A stretch of DNA of 64,000 bases, taken from positions 86,567,620-86,631,619 of the forward strand of contig CM056583.1 of NCBI GenBank assembly GCA_029721435.1, given 5' to 3'. Below the pieces are notes generated by a model. The model was not told where the DNA came from. It made no database searches and saw only the letters and a list, made by a program, of their open reading frames with translations. This DNA comes from Gymnothorax reevesii (Eukaryota > Chordata > Actinopteri > Anguilliformes > Muraenidae). Shown piece after piece: positions 46,690 to 58,784 of the stretch (position 1 is the first letter of the stretch; the number at the start of each line of letters is the position of its first letter). The translations under genes were made by a program, and so were the position numbers.

Positions 46690-47440
46690 TCCAAATTTGA
46701 TGCCTGCAACACGTTCCAAAAAAATTTTGACCAGGAAGTGAAAATGTCAGAGACTACATTTAGTCCAAAAAAAAACACCCATTTGGAACAATTCACTGGT
46801 AAACATTGGTGAAGAGAAAATAGCTGACTTGATTATGATTGGGGATAAAATGAAAAAACTACAAAAGGCGCAGTCATTATCTCACTAGATGGTCTGAGGT
46901 TATTCACTTTTCCAAAAGCTGCGTGAGCAAACAGTCAAAAAGCTTCAGATCAATTTTCTCAACATGTGATTGCATCAAATTTAGGGATCTCGCTGTTGAC
47001 AGCCCATAATATCCACAAAAGATTCCAGGAATCTGGAGAAAATGAAACAATCTCATGATTCTGCCTAAAAGACGAACCTGAATGCCAATTATGGATGCAC
47101 GTGACCCCCAAGCCCTTAGATGACATTGCGCTAAGAACCAAGATGCTTCTGGAATGGTCATAACCACACGAGCTGATAAATGAGAGAGCTGATGGATGAG
47201 AAAGACCACCTCAACTGTTTTCAGCAACGCTTTCAAAAGACAGCATCTGTCATGGTCTGGGGCAGCATTAGTGCCCTCGGCATGGGAAACTTGTGTATCT
47301 GTGAAGGCAGAATTGAGATAGAGGGGCACACAAACATTTTGGAACAACACATGTGGCTTCTAGATATGAAGTTTTTCAGGGACACCCCTGCTTGTTGCAG
47401 CAGGATAAGACTGCACACTGTCACATTTAACAGATACTAA
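46690..47440 (+). mobile_element. Tc1-like element relic (second family)
   Basis: The start GCCTGCAACACGTTCCAAAA matches the end of a common fish Tc1-like family. Fragments in order include CATAATATCCACAAAAGATT (DNA-binding region) and GTCATGGTCTGGGGCAGCAT (catalytic region). Much sequence between is deleted. Truncated after the second catalytic Asp motif. Confidence 0.82.
47180..47421 (+). pseudogene. Tc1-like transposase catalytic fragment
   Basis: TASVMVWGSISALGMGNL...ICEGRIEIEG...NILEQHM matches the central block of Tc1-like transposases. A frameshift near 47370 changes frame; the next frame reads FQGHPCLLQQDKTAHCHI, equivalent to the FQQDN.PH motif with the second catalytic Asp, and ends in a stop near 47420. 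No third acidic residue. Dead copy. Confidence 0.85.
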
Positions 47441-47635
47441 TGCATTGTTTTCAATTAGTACACCAGAGTACTGTGGGCCGCATTCGCAAATAATTCATAG
47501 CAATGTAATTCGTTAAGTATTTTCAGAACAAGAGCCAGATTCAAATCGCAGATTAAAAAAAAATGGCTTCTTGATTCACTTCAATCAGGAGAGACTCGAG
47601 TGAAATCAAGAAAAATTTTTATATGCATCGAGCAT

Positions 47636-48290
47636 AAGTGGAATTCAATTCAATTCAATTTCATTTATATAGGGCTTTACATAGAGAAAAGAGCAGAGCC
47701 GAGACTAATCCCTAATCCCCCAATAGCAGGCAAAAAACTCCTGGTAGGGAAAAAAAGCCTCGAACAGCGGTAAGAAAAAACTTAGAGAAGAAATCTCAGG
47801 AGGATCCTGGCTCTTCTGGGGAAGCCCCCTCTCCGCTGGCTGGATAATAAATTGATGGTAAATTAGGGATGAGAGGATCAGGACAACAGGAAGACAACAG
47901 TCAGAATTAACATGCTTAAAATCAGACAAGTCTTTGGCGCTTGGACTCTTCGGGAGACTCGTACAGCAGGAGCGCGGCTCAGAGCAGCAGCTGGAAAAAT
48001 CCCCCAAAAATAGGGGGTGGAAGCCCCTCGAAAACGCAGCCTAATGAATCCCCCAGAGAAAGGAAGGAATACTCACCAAGCAGGAACATCATAATGACAG
48101 AGAAGCACGGGCTGCTGAGAGAGGAAAACATGATGAGCATGACATGGGTCACAAATGAGGTCTAAAGAATTATACAATCCCGACATTAGCCAGCAATGGC
48201 TAGGGGCTGCAAAGCCCTGCATTTTTTTTTTTGCATGATGATAGCCAGCAATGGCTAGGGGTGCAGAGCCCAATCTGCGCATAGCAAGTG
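47636..48290 (+). repeat. SINE-like dispersed repeat, copy 2
   Basis: It starts with three ATTCA repeats (ATTCAATTCAATTC) then TTTATATAGGGCTTTACA, a layout seen at the start of an abundant fish repeat. GGCAAAAAACTCCTGGTAGG and GAAGAAATCTCAGGAGGATC match 31150-31300. A near-duplicate, AGCCAGCAATGGCTAGGGG, occurs twice (about 48189 and 48243). Confidence 0.7.
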
Positions 48291-48701
48291 ATCGCAAGAA
48301 CACAGATAAAACAATCACCGACCACCAGTTAATAGCAAACTTACCATGGACTGAAAATGCTTCTGGGAACTTAAGGCTTTGATGATTGCAGATGCTTCGG
48401 AGCGCACATAGGATGCGTTTGCTGAAGATGACGAGTGGCTTAGTTGAGAGAGAGCGTAGAAATACCTTGCATAGCCGCTGAAGAGCGGCACTTATTCTGA
48501 GCAAATGATCCAGGTATTGCTTGGGCTATTAGAAATAGACTTGGAAAAGATGGGTCAAACATCTATATATGAGGTAATATATAGGTTATAGACCTCATAT
48601 ATGGTGGAATTTGAAGTGGCAAACAACAAGAAAATCAGAGATTGCAGACCTTGCATTCGCAGTGGTGACACTGAGTAAAAAATTTCAAGTTAAACAGATA
48701 T

Positions 48702-48702
<1 letters not shown>

Positions 48703-48736
<34 letters not shown>

Positions 48737-48759
48737 TATTATTATTATTATTATTATTA
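48703..48759. repeat. (TAA)n(TTA)n palindromic microsatellite
   Basis: About eleven AAT-type triplets (48703-48735) switch to about eight ATT-type triplets (48736-48759), so the tract is self-complementary and can form a hairpin or cruciform. Confidence 0.95.
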
Positions 48760-48789
48760 CCATTTTTTTATTTAATTAATACGAGCTGA

Positions 48790-48985
48790 CAAATAGGCGT
48801 ATGGAGAAAATCCAGAAAACTGCTCCCAAATCCAAATCTGGATCCTGATCCAGATCATTGCAGAGGAGGACCGAAAAATGGTAGACATTCAGCTGTAAAA
48901 AAAAAAAAAAAATCAAGTTAATCTGATCAACGGTTGATGAGTTATACGAGTGGACAGATAGACGGACAGACATTATATATATGCA
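48790..48985 (+). repeat. old dispersed repeat fragment
   Basis: CAAGTTAATCTGATCAACGG and GACAGATAGACGGACAGACA resemble a fish repeat tail; a poly-A run lies at 48898-48914. Family uncertain. Confidence 0.35.
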
Positions 48986-50537
48986 ATCCTGGTTATAGTG
49001 GGTTTTTACCTTTTATGCAAAACTAAATACTACAGCCCTTTTTTTACTGTTTTCTCAGGTTATAAAGCACTAATTTCAAAGAGTTTTTTGCCTTTCTCTT
49101 GCATATATAATGAACTTTTATGAAAAGACAGTGGTGGAATACTCTCTTAAATGTTAACTTGGGCAGGGGGGCCAGGGTGTGGGACAAGGGTTGGGGGGCT
49201 TGTTGGAAGACAGGGTTCTTGAAAGGTTGATGAAATTGGACCGAGGGATGAATAGCCGTAATTATAATGGAAGTAACAAACTTATATTATGTAACAAATT
49301 AAAAAATCGTGGATTGTCTGGCCCTGGGATGATTCTGGTCCTCCAACTACATAATATTTTGCGTGTGTCAATTGTTACCTCCAAAATTTACAAGGCTGTT
49401 TCTGTATATTTGTTCCCCTCGTAAGTACTGCAGGTCATTCAGCTGCATTTATGTCAACCGTGTTCAGGTAAGTGGAAAAGTAATTACACCACTGGTGTCA
49501 TTCAGAAAAGTGTGACCAGATTTATTGCCCGAAGCCAAGATCTTAGAAGGATCACTCCACAAATAACTCATGTGGAAGGATAAACCTTAATGTCACAGCT
49601 TTGTGATGATATGAGTGATGTAACTGTGGTGTTTATGGATTGCTGTGTGAATTCAATAGGGAGAGCAAAGCTGTATTTCCGATATTCCTATTCATGCAAG
49701 CATATTCAGAGTATGTTTTTTGAAAGGATGTTGATCCGGATGCAGCACACAGATGTTTCGAGTCTGAAGTGGGCCTTGGAGAAGCCTTTCAACCTGGAGC
49801 TGATTTTGACGTCTGCAATTAAAATGATTCACAACCTCATAAGAAACACGAAGCCAGCAACCTGAAGCTTTTTAGTGGATTTCGCTCATTTAAGGAGTCA
49901 AACAAATCAGCATAGATTTGGTGCCTTTTCATTTTAGCGCTTATTATTGGAGGAAAACGTGAAATACTTTGGTTAAACTTACCAATGGAATTAAAGGGAG
50001 GAAGAGGGTAGAGTTGAGTTAAAAATAACTCACCAAAGAAATTATAGACTTTTGAAAGAAAGGCCAGATTCATACCTGACGAAATGCAGCAATAAGTCTG
50101 ACTCATGTGTGACTAAATTGAAAGAATATATACTGTTAAATTCAGTGCCTGGAAGTGCACAGCTTTTCACCGCTTAGTGTTTTTTGTATTAGGTTGATAG
50201 CTGTCAGACACTTGGAGAAGTGCTCAAAGTCAAATTTTTTTAAGAGTGTACAATTATTTTACAACATCAAAAACTTAATTTATCCCTACTTCAAGGGTGG
50301 TGCATGCAGTGTTTGCAGCTGATGAGCATTTAAAAAAATAAACATTTTTTGTATCTTATTTTTTTGTGACAGTCTGGATTTAAAGGTATTTTATTTTCAG
50401 CATCATGCATCTTGTCTTTAGAAGAACCTGCACAGCTTTTGTCAAGAGTATTTTTAAAGAGCCTGACGTACAGCATCATTAAAATAAGAAAATAGGATTG
50501 TGATATTCTTACTGAAATATAACAACAATATACATAT
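48986..50537. other. unassigned DNA
   Basis: Nothing recognised with confidence; open frames are under 95 codons without domains. Confidence 0.4.
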
Positions 50538-50640
50538 CAGTGGCGGCTGGTGAGCTGGCGATAGGGGAGGGTCAAACCATCCCTTAAAATTAATGATTGG
50601 TCATGACCTGTTTTCAATCATTCATGTGAATTACCATTAC
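50538..50640 (+). mobile_element. hAT-like terminus fragment
   Basis: CAGTGGCGGCTGGTGAGC is a hAT-type terminal repeat, followed by AAACCATCCCTTAAAATTAA, resembling the inner TIR (ACATCCCTTTA) of the 42190 MITE. The other end was not located. Confidence 0.5.
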
Positions 50641-51069
50641 AAAGCTCCGAAAACTCTCAGCATTGCCAGGTGTGGTCAGTTTTCATTAATAACGCACACC
50701 TGTCAACTGTCATGCATTTAATGTGAGTTTGTGGCATATTTTCATTCCCCTGCTGTGGTCAGCAATTATTCAATCAACACATGTAAGAGATTCTCGCTCT
50801 GAATTAAAGTCCTTGTGCATGGAGGTTTATCAGTTTCACCTGCATTAAGACTCCAGGCTTCTCACGCTTTTCTTTACTCAGGGGTTGGAAGTAATGTGTG
50901 TGTTTCATGATCGGTTAAACTGTTTGAATGAAATAAGGTCATTGGAAGCAATGGAATTGTATAAAGATGTTTCAAATGATCTTATTTCATTTAAACTATT
51001 TAAAGTTGAAACTGAGAAGTTATACAGTTTTATCCACAAAATGAGCTCATTTCAAATTTGATGGCAGCT

Positions 51070-51692
51070 ACAGGTCTCAAAAAAGTTGGGACAGGGGCCT
51101 GTTTACCGTGGTGTAGCATCCCCTCTTCTTTTTGACACAGAGTGGAGGCGTCTGGGCATTGAGGAGACAAGTTTCTTGAGTTGGAATTTGATCCCACTCT
51201 TGTTTAATACAGGCTTCCAGCTGCTGGCGAGTTTTAGGTCTCCTTTGATGGTCTGTTCATTTAATTATGTGCCAAATGTTCTCAATCGGTGAAAGATCGG
51301 TGAAAGCCATGCTGTTGTAATAGCTGCAGTATGTGGTTTTGCACTGTCCTGCTGAAATACACAAGGCCTTCCCTGGAATAGATGTCGTCTGGAGGGGAGA
51401 ATATCATCGGCAAGCTGATAAAACCTTGTATCTCCAAATTTGATAAGAAACAAAAACTTGTATGTCCACGATAATAACATAAACATTGCGAAATGCAAAA
51501 TACATTCTTGGAAGAAAAATAGTCATCCTACCCGAACACAGTTCGACTTCATTCTTACATGCAAAATTAAACTTTTTTTATGCTCTGCTGTAAAGTTTAT
51601 CATTTTCAAGATACAAAGTTTTATCAGCAGGCCGACGATATGTTGCTCTAAAACCTTTATATACCTTTCAGTTGCTTTCAAAAGCATGCAAG
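51070..51692 (-). mobile_element. Tc1-like relic broken by a MITE
   Basis: On the minus strand 51642-51692 encodes a piece similar to ATERYIKVLEQHIV and 51090-51404 encodes LPSRRHLFQGRPCVFQQDSAKPHTAAITTAWL-like blocks (second catalytic Asp) and RRPKTRQQLEACIKQEWDQI near the C-terminus. The two parts would join at an ATAT now duplicated around a 233-bp insert. After AITTAWL the region with the third acidic residue is deleted or shifted. The end GTCTCAAAAAAGTTGGGACA is the family's typical 3' terminus. Same family as 46690-47440. Confidence 0.85.
51405..51637. mobile_element. 233-bp MITE inside the Tc1 relic
   Basis: Left end CATCGGCAAGCTGATAAAAC and right end GTTTTATCAGCAGGCCGACG are imperfect inverted repeats that continue as CYTTGTATCT on both arms (about 29 bases). 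ATAT at 51401-51404 and 51638-51641 flanks it as a target duplication. Interior is AT-rich and non-coding. Confidence 0.85.
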
Positions 51693-52140
51693 TGGAGCTG
51701 CCGAATAGCCGAATAGTCACTTGCAGAAGTGACTGTCACGGCGCAGGTTTGATCCCCGCCTCGTACCAGCCAGCAGTCGTCGGCAGCTCCTTTCAGAGTA
51801 GCATGCAATTGGCCAATGCGCTACAGGGATGCTAATTGGGAAGGGTCTGCCGGGATAGGGTATTATAAATGACAAATTCCCAGGCCCCTCCTATTGGCCA
51901 GACGGGCGCTCGTTAGTAAGATTCTAAGCTCGTTCATGTTCGGGTATCCTCCGCCCTCGTTCTGAGCTTGCAAAGTTTCAAACAATGAGTGTATAAAAAG
52001 CGGTGGCGACAGGCGTATGCTTCGGAGGAGAGCTGCGAGCTGTCTCACTCTCCTGAGTTGGCACTAGGGGGCTGCATATGCAAAAAAATCTTGTACATAG
52101 TTCCCCTATTGGACATTCCAGATTCGGGTGGGATTGGCCA
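51693..52140 (+). mobile_element. tRNA-derived SINE, copy 3
   Basis: GAGCTGCCGAATAGCC head, GCAGGTTTGATCCCCGCC B-box region, GGGCGCTCGTTAG, GCTTCGGAGGAGAGC and CCAGATTCGGGTGGGATTGG match copies 1 and 2. Part of the A-box region is deleted (TAGCCGAATAGTCACTTGCAG), so this is the most decayed of the three. It abuts the Tc1-like relic. Confidence 0.88.
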
Positions 52141-55017
52141 AAAAACATAATGTTTTAAATGTGAACAATGAAGATTGCACAGTAAAGATTTCAGAGAGAT
52201 GAACAACTGGTGACATTGTCATTTTTTGCTCATGGTTGCTTGAGTGTCAGACTCACTCTCATCAGTCCAGCTTACGGATTTTTGTTTAGCCTCCTATCTT
52301 GATCTAACTCCTTTTATTCAGACGTTTCATAACTTTCATGACCACAAATATAAAATTTACTGTAATTAAATTTGTTTGTTTGTTCAAATATTAATGAATG
52401 GTCGGAGCAAAGCCTCATGGGAAATGGAAACTGCGTATCAGTGAAAGCAGGCAGGTTGAAGTAGCGGATTTTTTTCACTCGGAGATGGAAGGGAAGAAGA
52501 GTAAGGAGAAAGAAGGGGCTGAAAAGGCCAGAATGATGAAGAAGCGAATGCTGGAGGAGGTGCATCAAAATGGTCAAAAATCACAGATGTATTCTGAAAC
52601 AACCAGGCGTCAACTAGTGATGCAGGTGAGTTGACTGAATACAGTTAGCTCAAGCCTTGACGTTATTACTAGGTGCGAATTAGCATAACATTACAGCTGA
52701 ATTCTTCATGGTTCCTCCTCAGCGGGGGCGGTGTCATCACGGCGGCTACTACGGCCGCGCTGCCCCTCAGTCTCTTTTTTCTCTCCTCTCGTCAGCTCCA
52801 AACCCGTCTGCATCTGCACCGCGGTTACGGACCAGAGTGGTTTTCCACACACACAGCCGTCATTTAACTCGTGTCAGAATAACAACACTCTCAGTGCAGA
52901 TCAGTGGGCCCAGCAATTTACCAGTTGCTATTTTACTGATACAGAAAACATTTAATTTTGTCTTAAGGGAGTATTTTGCGAAAAATTAATGAATTAATAT
53001 AACTAATGCGTTTTTTTCTTGATTGATTGAAATCTTATCATCTAAGGATCAGTGTCCTCAGACTGGAAATACTTGGGACCTTCGAGACCGGGGCAGAGAG
53101 ATAAGGAGGAGAGCTCTCTCCAATATTTTGAATTTGGACTGCAGTACCCATTTTAAAGGCTTGTTATCAGTGTTATGTATGACACCTTTCAACATTGCTC
53201 AAACATGCTGTCATGAGACGGTGTCCAATATGTTATTTGTGTTGTAAATGATGTACAGAATGAAACTGACCCAATAATATTGAAAAATTGAAATAAATCA
53301 CAGAATTCAGGGTTGAGTGTTGCGCCATCAACATCCGCACACAGAGTTTACACCTTGTTCAGTGAACACTGCTCTATGGTCTCCCATGTTCTTCATGACA
53401 ATAATGAGGCTCATGCTTTACTATTATCATTCGGTTTCCCTCAGCCATCCAATTACTATAGACAATGTCAAGATCAGCTAATTTCTTCTCCTTTCCAGTG
53501 GTTTTATACATAATACAGACATTGAATGCAGCCACTCCAGTGCAGTATGCTTGGCATTGACAGGGGCGTATGCCTCTCAGCGAATGTGACGCGCTTTCAT
53601 CGGGAAGTTCATTAAGAATCCATGAGTCCTTGCCTTCTGCCTTTCCTCATTGGACTGAAGTCTTGAAAAGTAACATTCTTACCTTTACATACATCAACTT
53701 AAGAGGCATCACACTAATTTTCATTCAGGTACATACATTATCGTGCTGTTTGTAACAAATTGAGAGAGTAGTCATTGAAGCATGAACACACCTGTGCACC
53801 CTTTGTGCTCATATCAAAATAATTCAGACAACCTGGCAAATGCATATTCTTTTTAGATATGCTCAGTTTTTTTTTTTTTTGATATGATCTTTTGCATTCT
53901 GTAAAGAATATTGGGTTCAGAAGTTTCACAATAATGGCACATAAAAGATGTGCTTTCAGGGTCTGTTTTGACAGTACAAAGCTCCTGCGCGGCTGAAACA
54001 AGTCCAGTGTTTTTCAAGGGGAAACAACCTCCCATTTACACTGGGTCACTGTCTCAGCTGTAGCTACTTGATCAATGACAGGTTATTTGATCAGTTGCTG
54101 TGAAGATCTGTGCACTTCTCCCCTGAAAGGTGCTGTATTGCTCATGAGCCCAGGGAACCACAGTCAGGTCTGGAGACATAATCACCTCATTTCTGACCCT
54201 TCATTTCCCCAAATACCATCTGCTGTGGTCATTATTCAAAAAAGGCACTTTATCAATGTCTAACATCCAGAATATTAATTGCATCTCAGGCTCAATTTTC
54301 CTTAGGAAGGAAAACACAGGGACTCTGGCAGAATTTAGCATATTACAGAAACAAAAACCAATTTGCCTAATCCAATTAACATTCTTCTAAAAAACCACCA
54401 CAAATAACATATTCTTTCATAAATGCAAAAATTATGTCAATTACCCGTTACTCATTAAATGCTTAAGATACATTGGCCTTGGGCTTACATGATAGACACC
54501 AGCAGGGCTCTGATAAGGTGTCTGATGCAATAGTTTCAGGCGTATACAGGCCATCCTTGACATTTTTCCCCCGCTGATTGCTTTTGGGTAATGAGCACCT
54601 TTATCAGCAAATGCAAATCATAATTGGCTTTCTCATCTCATCTAAAATTGTTAGTACATCTATGGAATATGTACTTTGTAAAGTATATTTTGAGCATCTG
54701 TCATTTTGAATGAGTTGACATTGCTTTGCTACATTTCTGAGTAGTTGTAGAATGTGAGCAGAATGATTTTTAATCACTGATGAAAAATGTCCTTTTCTTG
54801 ATGTTTTTAACTGTTCATAAAGTGCCTCCAAGTTTAGCATTTTTGTCAAAGCACTAAAGATAATCTGCAGAGAAAATGCTTTCTCGTCTTTATCTCTTTA
54901 AATTCAGTTTACACAAATCTTTGAAAAGTCGTTATTTAATCAACATTTCCAATACAAGGCTGTTGTTTGCCACAACGGCGTCTTTTGAAGGCCTTCTTCA
55001 GCTGATTTAATCTATAG
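52141..55017. other. unassigned DNA
   Basis: No gene confirmed. The frame 52398-52634 encodes a charged, Lys/Glu-rich, possibly coiled-coil peptide without known domain. A block at 54440-54660 contains ATGCAAAT (54611-54618) beside TAATTG and is repeat-free; it may be regulatory. Confidence 0.35.
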
Positions 55018-55340
55018 GGTGGCATGGTGATGTAATGGGTGGCACTTTCCCTCGCAGAAAGGTTTTGGATTTGAATCATGGGTAATCATGGGTACAAATC
55101 CTTTCATGTGGAGTTTGTATGTCAGTGAGGATTTCCTCACAGTTTTCTCACACAGCCTGAACACTTGCATTTTTGGATACTTGACTGTGTGAGTAAGTGG
55201 TGTGTTTTCCTTGCAATATGACTGAATGGCGCGTGACCCCGGCCTTGCAGTGGATTGGTCAGCTGTCTAGAGTGGGTTCCTGCTTCTTCCCCATGGTATA
55301 CAGGCCCTGGCTCTGGTCCTGTGGGCTGGAGTGACTTTTG
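55018..55340 (+). repeat. decayed fish interspersed repeat
   Basis: GGGTGGCATGGTGATGTAAT, GTGGAGTTTGTATGTCAGTG and GTGACCCCGGCCTTGCAGTG follow the order of a common fish repeat that begins GGCGGCACGGTGG. Strongly decayed. Confidence 0.6.
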
Positions 55341-56059
55341 TTGCAATCTCTTATAGTACTTTGCATTATTTTATTTTCTCTGCAATATCTACTCATTTGT
55401 ATATATCCCAGATTCTGAGATTACTGCAATATAACTTACATTTTGAATGGTAACACTTAACAATAACGCCAGAAAACAACATTAATGCCGAGTAATATGA
55501 TGAAAAGATTCATGTAGCATATTTTCAAGCTTAACTTAATTTCTCACCCCTCTATGCCAAACAAATAGACAATTAATCATTTAGAGCTGCAAGAATTCAT
55601 TTATTTCCCAACTGATAATGAAAATATGTTTTAGGCTTTAAGTATTTGTACATTATAATGTTTCAAACAAAATTAGTTACAAATTAGTTACATGATAAAA
55701 TAATCATACAATCATCTTATTGTAAAGGTTACGCTTTGGATCATTTTATTAGCAACAGGGAACTAGCCTTTTGCGAAATGAACTAAATATCATTTGAGGA
55801 CACGAATCACATAATGTAGCAGGATGATGCTGTGGATACTCAGTGTTCATACACCACATACTGTGTGGTTTCAGAACTTGCACTCAGAAAATCTGGTATG
55901 GAGGAGAGGTAAAAAAAAAAAAGTAAATCCACTGACTGATTCAAAGTCAATCAGCATAATTTAAATCAACGTCAAATAGAGCCACATGCTTTTTATAGCC
56001 TATTTCACTGCCAAGTGCCACTTTTTTTCCCACACAATACCGAGAGTAATTTTGAATAA
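55341..56059. other. unassigned AT-rich DNA
   Basis: Nothing recognised. Confidence 0.4.
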
Positions 56060-56445
56060 CGTTGATTTAAATTAAGTAAACATGTCCAGATGAATGATTG
56101 TCGTCTTACCTAATCGGGGAGAACAAGCAGCACCTGTTAAGTGCGGAGTGCTCTCGGAGTGAACATTTTGTTATTCATGAAAATGACTGCGAGCAGGTCA
56201 GGACTAATAATTCTTTAAAACAGATGTTACGTCCACCCCAATTCTCAGTTTTACGGAATTTACCCCATGACTTCATCGCTGTTAGATCGCATGAGAAACC
56301 GTGTCTTCAGTTGCCTATTATGATACTTGGAAAACGCGTCAATAAAGAAAAATAATTGAGAACTAGCCAGGAAGAACCCAAATTGTCATAAAGGGACGTG
56401 TTTGTGCCACCCCAATTCCCATTTCTAGCTACCCCACTGCACTTG
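56060..56445. mobile_element. rearranged hAT-like MITE
   Basis: 56062-56260 (GTTGATTTAAAT ... GATGAATGATTGTC ... TTCTTTAAAACAGATGTTAC) matches the right half of the 42190 MITE in direct orientation. 56285-56445 (GTCTTCAGTTGCCTATTATG ... GAGAACTAGCCAGGA ... CCCCACTG) matches its left half inverted. The copy therefore carries two outward-facing ends of the same polarity instead of a normal pair. Confidence 0.7.
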
Positions 56446-57276
56446 AAAACCAAAAATCGATACTCAGTGCTCTTTAATGTGTGAACAATCAGGCACACAA
56501 CTAAGCAACAGCTAAAGATGTCAGTTGCCCATCATCTTAGCATAGCTGATGGTGGGCTTTGATTTCATCTGGGGAGATTCGTATTCATCTTCCTCCTAGT
56601 GTCACACCCCTCGTCCACATAGAAGGAGGTGTTATCAACACACGGTTTCCTGGCAGCATGAACATTTTGGGTCATTCAATATCAAATGAGCTGTTGGCAT
56701 TCTCCCCTCTGAGTGGCAGCCATTTTGAATTTAAGCCTCCAATTTGAGTTCCCTAAAGACCTCATGTTTCCCAAATTGTTTTCTTTCCCCTCTTAATTTT
56801 CACTTTATTTTGTATGAAACAAGACACTTGGAGAATTTAGAATCCCAACTTGTTTCAGTTTACTTGAGTACATTTTTCTACAGAATAAGGGCTGTTTACT
56901 AAGAAAATCTTCATGAAAATTCAACATTAAAGGAGTACAAATAATTCTGAGAATTAAAAAACAGCTGGGGGGGGTAATACAAAAACATTAGCGCCATCAT
57001 AACCTCTTTGACCACAAGTGAGTAACATCTGAATGTGATATTTAAAATTTCTAACTGTCCAGGTGTCAAATAAGGTGCCTTCAAGTGGCCCCCCAAATGG
57101 TTCCAAATGGTACACAGTGAGATGATGAAATTATGATATATATTTTACCACAGATCAACCATTTTGATTCATGAGGCTCAATATGAATTTTAAAGTGGGA
57201 ATTGACAAGAGTCCATCCTGAGGTGGGGGCGGACATAACTGGTCTCCAGAGACCACTTCAAACCCCAAAAAAATTT
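56446..57276. other. unassigned DNA
   Basis: Nothing recognised apart from short G and A runs. Confidence 0.4.
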
Positions 57277-58527
57277 GGGTAACACTTTATAATAAGGGGA
57301 CATGAATCTGCCAAAAGTGTACTTACTGTAATGAATTCATTGTGAATCAAAAGTAATTAGGCATGATCACTATGATTTCATGGTTCATTAAAGACAGTTG
57401 TTTCACTTTTGGCAAAATCAAAATAGACGTTTTCATCCATTACTTCATTCTTACTTCATATATTAGCTCCCCATGAATTAATCATGTTTGTGCCCCCTTA
57501 AATAAAGTGGTGGGTATATTAGCTTGTCATTTTTTGTCATTGAATGACATGAATTAAAGCTAAATGTCTCATGAATTCATCATGTTTGTGCCCCTCAACT
57601 AAAGAGGGGGAGGTGTAGTAGCTTTCATCACAACATACAGTATAAATGTACAAATGTTAGTCTACTGGGAATATTGAACAACATGAACTGAAGATTAGTT
57701 GCTCATGAATTCATGGGCCTACAAAGACAGAGTCTGTTCACTTTTGGCAGAATTACAATTGTTATTTTACTTGGACTTATAATCACCTTTTGATTATAAA
57801 GATACAATATTACAGTAAAGTTATGTACTACTTCATTCATTAGTACATACTGATTTAATCCATTAATTCATTCTTACTTCATGCATTAGCTTCCCATGAG
57901 TTGATCATGTTTGTGCCCCTCAACTAAAGTGGCGGCTCTACATGATTTTATCACAACAGATATGAGAAATGCTATTGCTCAGGAATCATTAAATGACATG
58001 AATTAAAGCCAAATTTCTCATGAGTTCATCATGTTTTTACCCCCTCAACTAAAGTGGTGGTTATAGGGTAGCTTTCATCAAAAACAAATGTAGTGCTATT
58101 CAACTAAGAGGGTTGAGCAACATGAAATAAAGACTAATTACTCATTACTTCATCATGTTTGTGGCCTCTCAACTAAAGTAGTGAATATGCCTTTCAAATA
58201 ATTTGTTCTGAAAGACATTAAGAATACAAATCAGGCAACTTAGGAAGTTTGAGATGTAAAATAACACAAAACTGTATACAAAAAATGTAATAGAAATGAT
58301 CATGCTGCTGAATATTTAATAGACATTAATGATGGAGCGAAAGATCACTAATGACAACATGTAGAATACTTATCAAAAGCTACAGAAATTAAAAAAAAAA
58401 AAAAAACATGGCTGCCAAGACAACGGCCAAAGAAACGTCTATTTCGATTCTGCCAAAAGTGAAACGACTGTCTTTAAAGAACCATGAACTTATCATGATC
58501 ATGCTTAATTACTTTTGATTTTAAATT
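57277..58527. mobile_element. 1.25-kb foldback element with internal repeats
   Basis: Arms 57345-57432 and 58432-58520 are inverted copies of about 88 bases at roughly 85-90% identity, both including GTTTCACTTTTGGCA and AATAGACGTTT. A partial arm copy lies at about 57735-57755. Between them, an internal module with CATGTTTGTGCCCC and CAACTAAAGTGG recurs five times (near 57483, 57581, 57905, 58029, 58154). The outer left end is probably GGGTAACACTTTATAATAAG at 57277. No coding capacity: a non-autonomous DNA transposon of unknown superfamily. Confidence 0.8.
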
Positions 58528-58771
58528 GGGGAATAGGGTGATTAGGCAAAGGAATGTAAAAATTTGTATCTTGTAGTTGTCTTTAGCTCTCTGCTACATG
58601 GTCGCTTCTATTTAAAACCACTAAAGCACCACCCTTGTCAGTTGAGCGGATAATTACAGATGGATCTGATTGGAGGTCAATCAAGGCCTCTCTTTTCACT
58701 TTACTGAGATTACACCATGTTTGATACTGAGATCCGTTATGCACAAGTTCCTTCACGTCCCTCTCCACCAA
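58528..58771 (-). pseudogene. Penelope-like RT N-terminal fragment
   Basis: Reading leftward: NLSKVKREALIDLQ, then VIIRSTDKGGALVVLNR, then after one stop RQLQDTNFY. The 'DKGGA-VV' motif with the following 'QL.DT.FY' is characteristic of the segment upstream of the RT palm in Penelope-like and related elements. One in-frame stop after HVAES. Orientation is opposite to the endonuclease part. Confidence 0.8.
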
Positions 58772-58784
58772 TCTGCTAAGAATG

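Noticed and set aside
52398..52634. Charged coiled-coil-like peptide as a real exon
   Set aside because: No family recognised and no clear splice sites; composition bias alone is not enough.
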